From contig NZ_SMLB01000015.1 in NCBI RefSeq assembly GCF_004349105.1, positions 1 to 64,000 on the forward strand: a stretch of 64,000 bases of DNA, in the 5' to 3' direction. A program made the translations under genes and the position numbers. Shown here piece by piece: positions 61,724-64,000 of this stretch; position 1 is the first letter of the stretch; every line of letters starts with the position of its first letter. The stretch comes from Jiangella aurantiaca. GTDB taxonomy: Bacteria; Actinomycetota; Actinomycetes; Jiangellales; Jiangellaceae. The notes under the pieces were generated by a model. The model saw nothing but the letters and a program-made list of their open reading frames with translations. It ran no database searches and was not told the origin of the DNA.

Positions 61724-63304
61724 TCAGGCGCGCAGCACGCGGCCGGCCCGCTCGCCGGTGAAGCCGCCGCCGTCGACGACCACCCGGCCGCCCAGGACGA
61801 CGGTCTCCACGCCGTCCGGCGTCACGGCCGGGTCGGTGTAGGTGCCCGCGTGGCCGATCCGCTCGGGGTCGAAGACGGTCACGTCGGCGTGCGCGCCGGG
61901 CAGCAGCACGCCGCGGCCGGCCAGCCCGAACTGGCGGGCGATCAGCGACGTCGCCTTGCGGATCGCTTCCTCCCAGGTGAGCACCCGCTGGTCGCGGACG
62001 TACGTGCCGAGCAGCCGCGGGAAGCAGCCGTAGGTGCGCGGGTGCTGCAGCCCCATGGGCGGGCCGTTGTCCGAGCCGATGCCGACCAGCGGGCTGGCCA
62101 TGATCGCGCGCACGTCCGGTTCGGCCATCATTTCCACGACGATCATCGCGGCCGGGTCCTCGACGACGAGGTCGCAGAGGGTGTCGAACGGGTGCTCCGC
62201 CTGGCCACGAGCGGTGGCGAGGTCGGCGATGGTGCGGCCGACGGCGTCCGGGTCGCGGTGGCCGGTGACGATGACCTGCGCCGGCGTCGTGTTGGCCCAC
62301 ATGCCGTCGCCGGGGTCGCCGCGCTCGGCGTCGGCCCGCAACCCGACCCGGTAGGCGGGGTCGGACAGGCGCGCCGTCATCGCCGCCGCCCCGCCCTCGG
62401 CCGCGCGGTTGGGCAGCAGTGCGAGCAGCACCGTCCCGCCGGCGAGGTACGGGTACTGGTCGCCCATGACGTCGACGCCGGCCAGCCGGGCGGACTCGAT
62501 GCGCTCCAGCAGGGCCGCGCTCTTGCCGTGCGCGGCCCGCCCGGCCGCCTTGCAGTGCGAGATCTGCAGCCGCACGCCGCCGGCCCGGGCGACCGCGACC
62601 GCCTCGTCGATGGCGTCCTCGACGTAGCGGCCCTCGTCGCGCATGTGCGTGGCGTAGGTGCGGCCGTAGGCGCCGGCGACCCGGGCGATCGCCTCCAGCT
62701 CGGTCTGCTCGGCGAAGCAGCCGGGCGGGTAGATGAGGCCGGTGGAGAAGCCGACGGCGCCGGCCTCGAACGCCTCGGCGGCCAGCCGCTGCATGTGCTC
62801 GACGGCGCCGGGGCGCAGGTCGTCGCCGGCGCCGTTGGCGGTGAGCCGCAGCGTGTGGTGACCGACGAGGTAGGCCAGGTGGTTGGTGGGTCCGTGCTTC
62901 TCGACGAGGTCGAGGAACGCGGCGAAGGAGCCCGGTCGCGGCGGGAGGTCGCAGCCCAGCTCGCCGTACATCTCCTGGACGACGGCGGCCGACGCCTCGT
63001 CGAGCGGGGCGAAGCTGAACCCGCAGTTGCCGGCCACCTCCGTGGTCACGCCCTGGAGCAGCTTGAACGGCTGTGGGTCGTCCATCAGCGGGACCATGTC
63101 GCTGTGGGAGTGGGCGTCGACGAAGCCCGGCGCGACATACAGGCCGTCGCAGTCGACGACCTGGGCGCCGGCGGCGGCGTCGTGCTCGCCGGCGGCGCCG
63201 ACCGCGCGGATCACGCCGTCGGCGATGACGACGTCGGCCACCACGCCGGGTGAGCCGAGGCCGTCGAACACGGTGCCGCCACGCAGGACGAGTGTCTCGC
63301 TCAT
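61724..63304 (-). CDS. N-acyl-D-amino-acid deacylase family amidohydrolase
   Basis: A 526-residue amidohydrolase-superfamily enzyme. HSH (65-67, FVDAHSHSD) and C94 (VAGNCGFSFAP) match the metal ligands of D-aminoacylase, with further His in ATHMRDEG and ISHCKAAG, and Asp in GIGSDNGPP. The family frees D-amino acids from N-acyl forms, or hydrolyses related cyclic amides. It is not coupled to the transporter genes (129-nt gap), but its activity fits them. ATG chosen because homologues begin near this point; a TTG 4 codons upstream is unlikely. Confidence 0.88.
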   Translation of the reverse strand: MSETLVLRGGTVFDGLGSPGVVADVVIADGVIRAVGAAGEHDAAAGAQVVDCDGLYVAPGFVDAHSHSDMVPLMDDPQPFKLLQGVTTEVAGNCGFSFAPLDEASAAVVQEMYGELGCDLPPRPGSFAAFLDLVEKHGPTNHLAYLVGHHTLRLTANGAGDDLRPGAVEHMQRLAAEAFEAGAVGFSTGLIYPPGCFAEQTELEAIARVAGAYGRTYATHMRDEGRYVEDAIDEAVAVARAGGVRLQISHCKAAGRAAHGKSAALLERIESARLAGVDVMGDQYPYLAGGTVLLALLPNRAAEGGAAAMTARLSDPAYRVGLRADAERGDPGDGMWANTTPAQVIVTGHRDPDAVGRTIADLATARGQAEHPFDTLCDLVVEDPAAMIVVEMMAEPDVRAIMASPLVGIGSDNGPPMGLQHPRTYGCFPRLLGTYVRDQRVLTWEEAIRKATSLIARQFGLAGRGVLLPGAHADVTVFDPERIGHAGTYTDPAVTPDGVETVVLGGRVVVDGGGFTGERAGRVLRA

Positions 63305-63317
63305 GGGCGGATTCAAC

Positions 63318-63335
63318 CGCAGGTGGGGTCCTGCG
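63318..63335 (-). terminator. hairpin after clpX
   Basis: CGCAGG and CCTGCG enclose 6 nt in the 53-nt gap between clpX and the amidohydrolase gene. It is short and lacks a T tract. Confidence 0.3.
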
Positions 63336-63357
63336 TGTTCGTCGGATCGGCCAAACG

Positions 63358-64000
63358 TCAGGCGGACTTCTCGCGGCGCTCGCGCTTGCGCGGGCCCTCG
63401 CGCGGGACGAGGGTGGGCAGCACGTTGGTCTCGACCACGTCGCGGGTGATGACCACCCGGGCGACGTCGTCGCGCGAGGGCACCTCGTACATCACGTGCA
63501 GCAGGACCTCTTCCAGGATCGCCCGCAACCCGCGCGCCCCGGTGCCGCGCAGCAACGCCAGGTCCGCGACCGCCTCGGTCGCGTCGTCGGTGAACTCCAG
63601 CTCCACGTGATCGAGCTCGAACAACCGCATGTACTGCTTCACCAGCGCGTTGCGCGGCTCGGACAGGATGCGGATCAGCGCCGCCCGGTCCAGCGGCGAC
63701 ACCGTCGTGATGACCGGCAACCGGCCGATGAACTCCGGAATCAACCCGAACTTCAGCAGGTCCTCCGGCATCACCTCGCCGAAGGTGTTCACCGCGTCGC
63801 GCTCGGACTTGGACTGGATCTGCGCGCCGAAGCCCAGGCCGCGCTTGCCGATGCGGCCCTGGATGATGTCGTCCAGCCCGGCGAACGCGCCGCCCACAAT
63901 GAACAGCACGTTCGTGGTGTCGATCTGGATGAACTCCTGGTGCGGGTGCTTGCGCCCGCCCTGCGGGGGGACGCTGGCGGTGGTGCCCTCGAGGATCTTC
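63358..64000 (-). CDS. clpX: ATP-dependent Clp protease ATP-binding subunit ClpX (partial)
   Basis: The C-terminal 213 codons; the N terminus lies beyond the right edge. The visible part begins in the large AAA+ domain ([20 protein letters not shown]), contains the sensor region [20 protein letters not shown], the RKH-like pore region, and [16 protein letters not shown] with the arginine-finger area, then the small C-terminal domain with [19 protein letters not shown] (sensor 2). It ends in a basic tail. ClpX unfolds substrates for ClpP. Confidence 0.96.
   Translation of the reverse strand, partial: KILEGTTASVPPQGGRKHPHQEFIQIDTTNVLFIVGGAFAGLDDIIQGRIGKRGLGFGAQIQSKSERDAVNTFGEVMPEDLLKFGLIPEFIGRLPVITTVSPLDRAALIRILSEPRNALVKQYMRLFELDHVELEFTDDATEAVADLALLRGTGARGLRAILEEVLLHVMYEVPSRDDVARVVITRDVVETNVLPTLVPREGPRKRERREKSA

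Overview
The window is very GC-rich, with strong G/C preference at third codon positions, many GTG and TTG starts and overlapping ATGA/GTGA junctions. It carries actinobacterial markers: a large arginine/acid-rich RNase E/G, a GuaB1-type GMP reductase paralogue, DUF4233, the TIGR03960/DUF2344 radical-SAM pair, a BTAD-LysM protein and WXG100 proteins. I read it as the chromosome of a free-living actinobacterium, perhaps near Jiangella; the genus is a guess.

Backbone. Two blocks of a gene order widely conserved in actinobacteria are visible. Block 1 (about 0.5-16.1 kb, mostly minus strand) holds tRNA-Ala(GGC), a histidine phosphatase, rsfS, nadD, a 48-residue membrane protein, proA, proB, obgE, rpmA, rplU, an RNase E/G gene, and the DUF2344 and radical-SAM genes. 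Block 2 (36.4-41.6 kb) holds ndk, the DUF4233 gene, folC and valS; clpX enters at the right edge. These blocks are normally close together; here three accessory segments separate them.

Accessory segment A (16.2-26.7 kb) is a type VII secretion-like locus: a WXG100 protein with a clear promoter, a 1556-residue EssC-like ATPase with an N-terminal forkhead-like region, and two paralogous cassettes of a small plus a large putative substrate, one on each strand. A lipoprotein follows the longer cassette. No EccB, EccD, EccE or mycosin gene is in the window. Segment B (26.9-36.0 kb) is a complete-looking Tad/Flp pilus operon (CpaB, TadZ-like, TadA, TadB, TadC, Flp, three TadE/TadG-like pseudopilins) ending in a membrane LysM-BTAD protein.

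Segment C (46.8-63.3 kb) looks like a scavenging system for peptides or acyl amino acids, with a D-amino-acid theme. It has an oligopeptide ABC transporter (binding protein, permease, fused permease-ATPase, ATPase), an S9 peptidase fused to a class C beta-lactamase-like hydrolase, a class A-like serine hydrolase, an M20 hydrolase, a GNAT acyltransferase, an N-succinylamino-acid-racemase-like enolase, a PucR regulator and a separate N-acyl-D-amino-acid deacylase. GNAT, racemase and M20 deacylase together are the three steps of a described D-to-L amino acid conversion route, so the inferred role is uptake and inversion of D-amino acids released from peptides or wall fragments.

The window also holds unexplained repeats: a dispersed intergenic family (about 105-375 bp; 17.8-18.4, 36.9-37.3 and 45.0 kb) whose core keeps a short open frame, a 36-bp near-identical repeat found once between genes and once in frame inside the S9 peptidase gene, and a tandem duplication that supplies the tail of the class A-like hydrolase.
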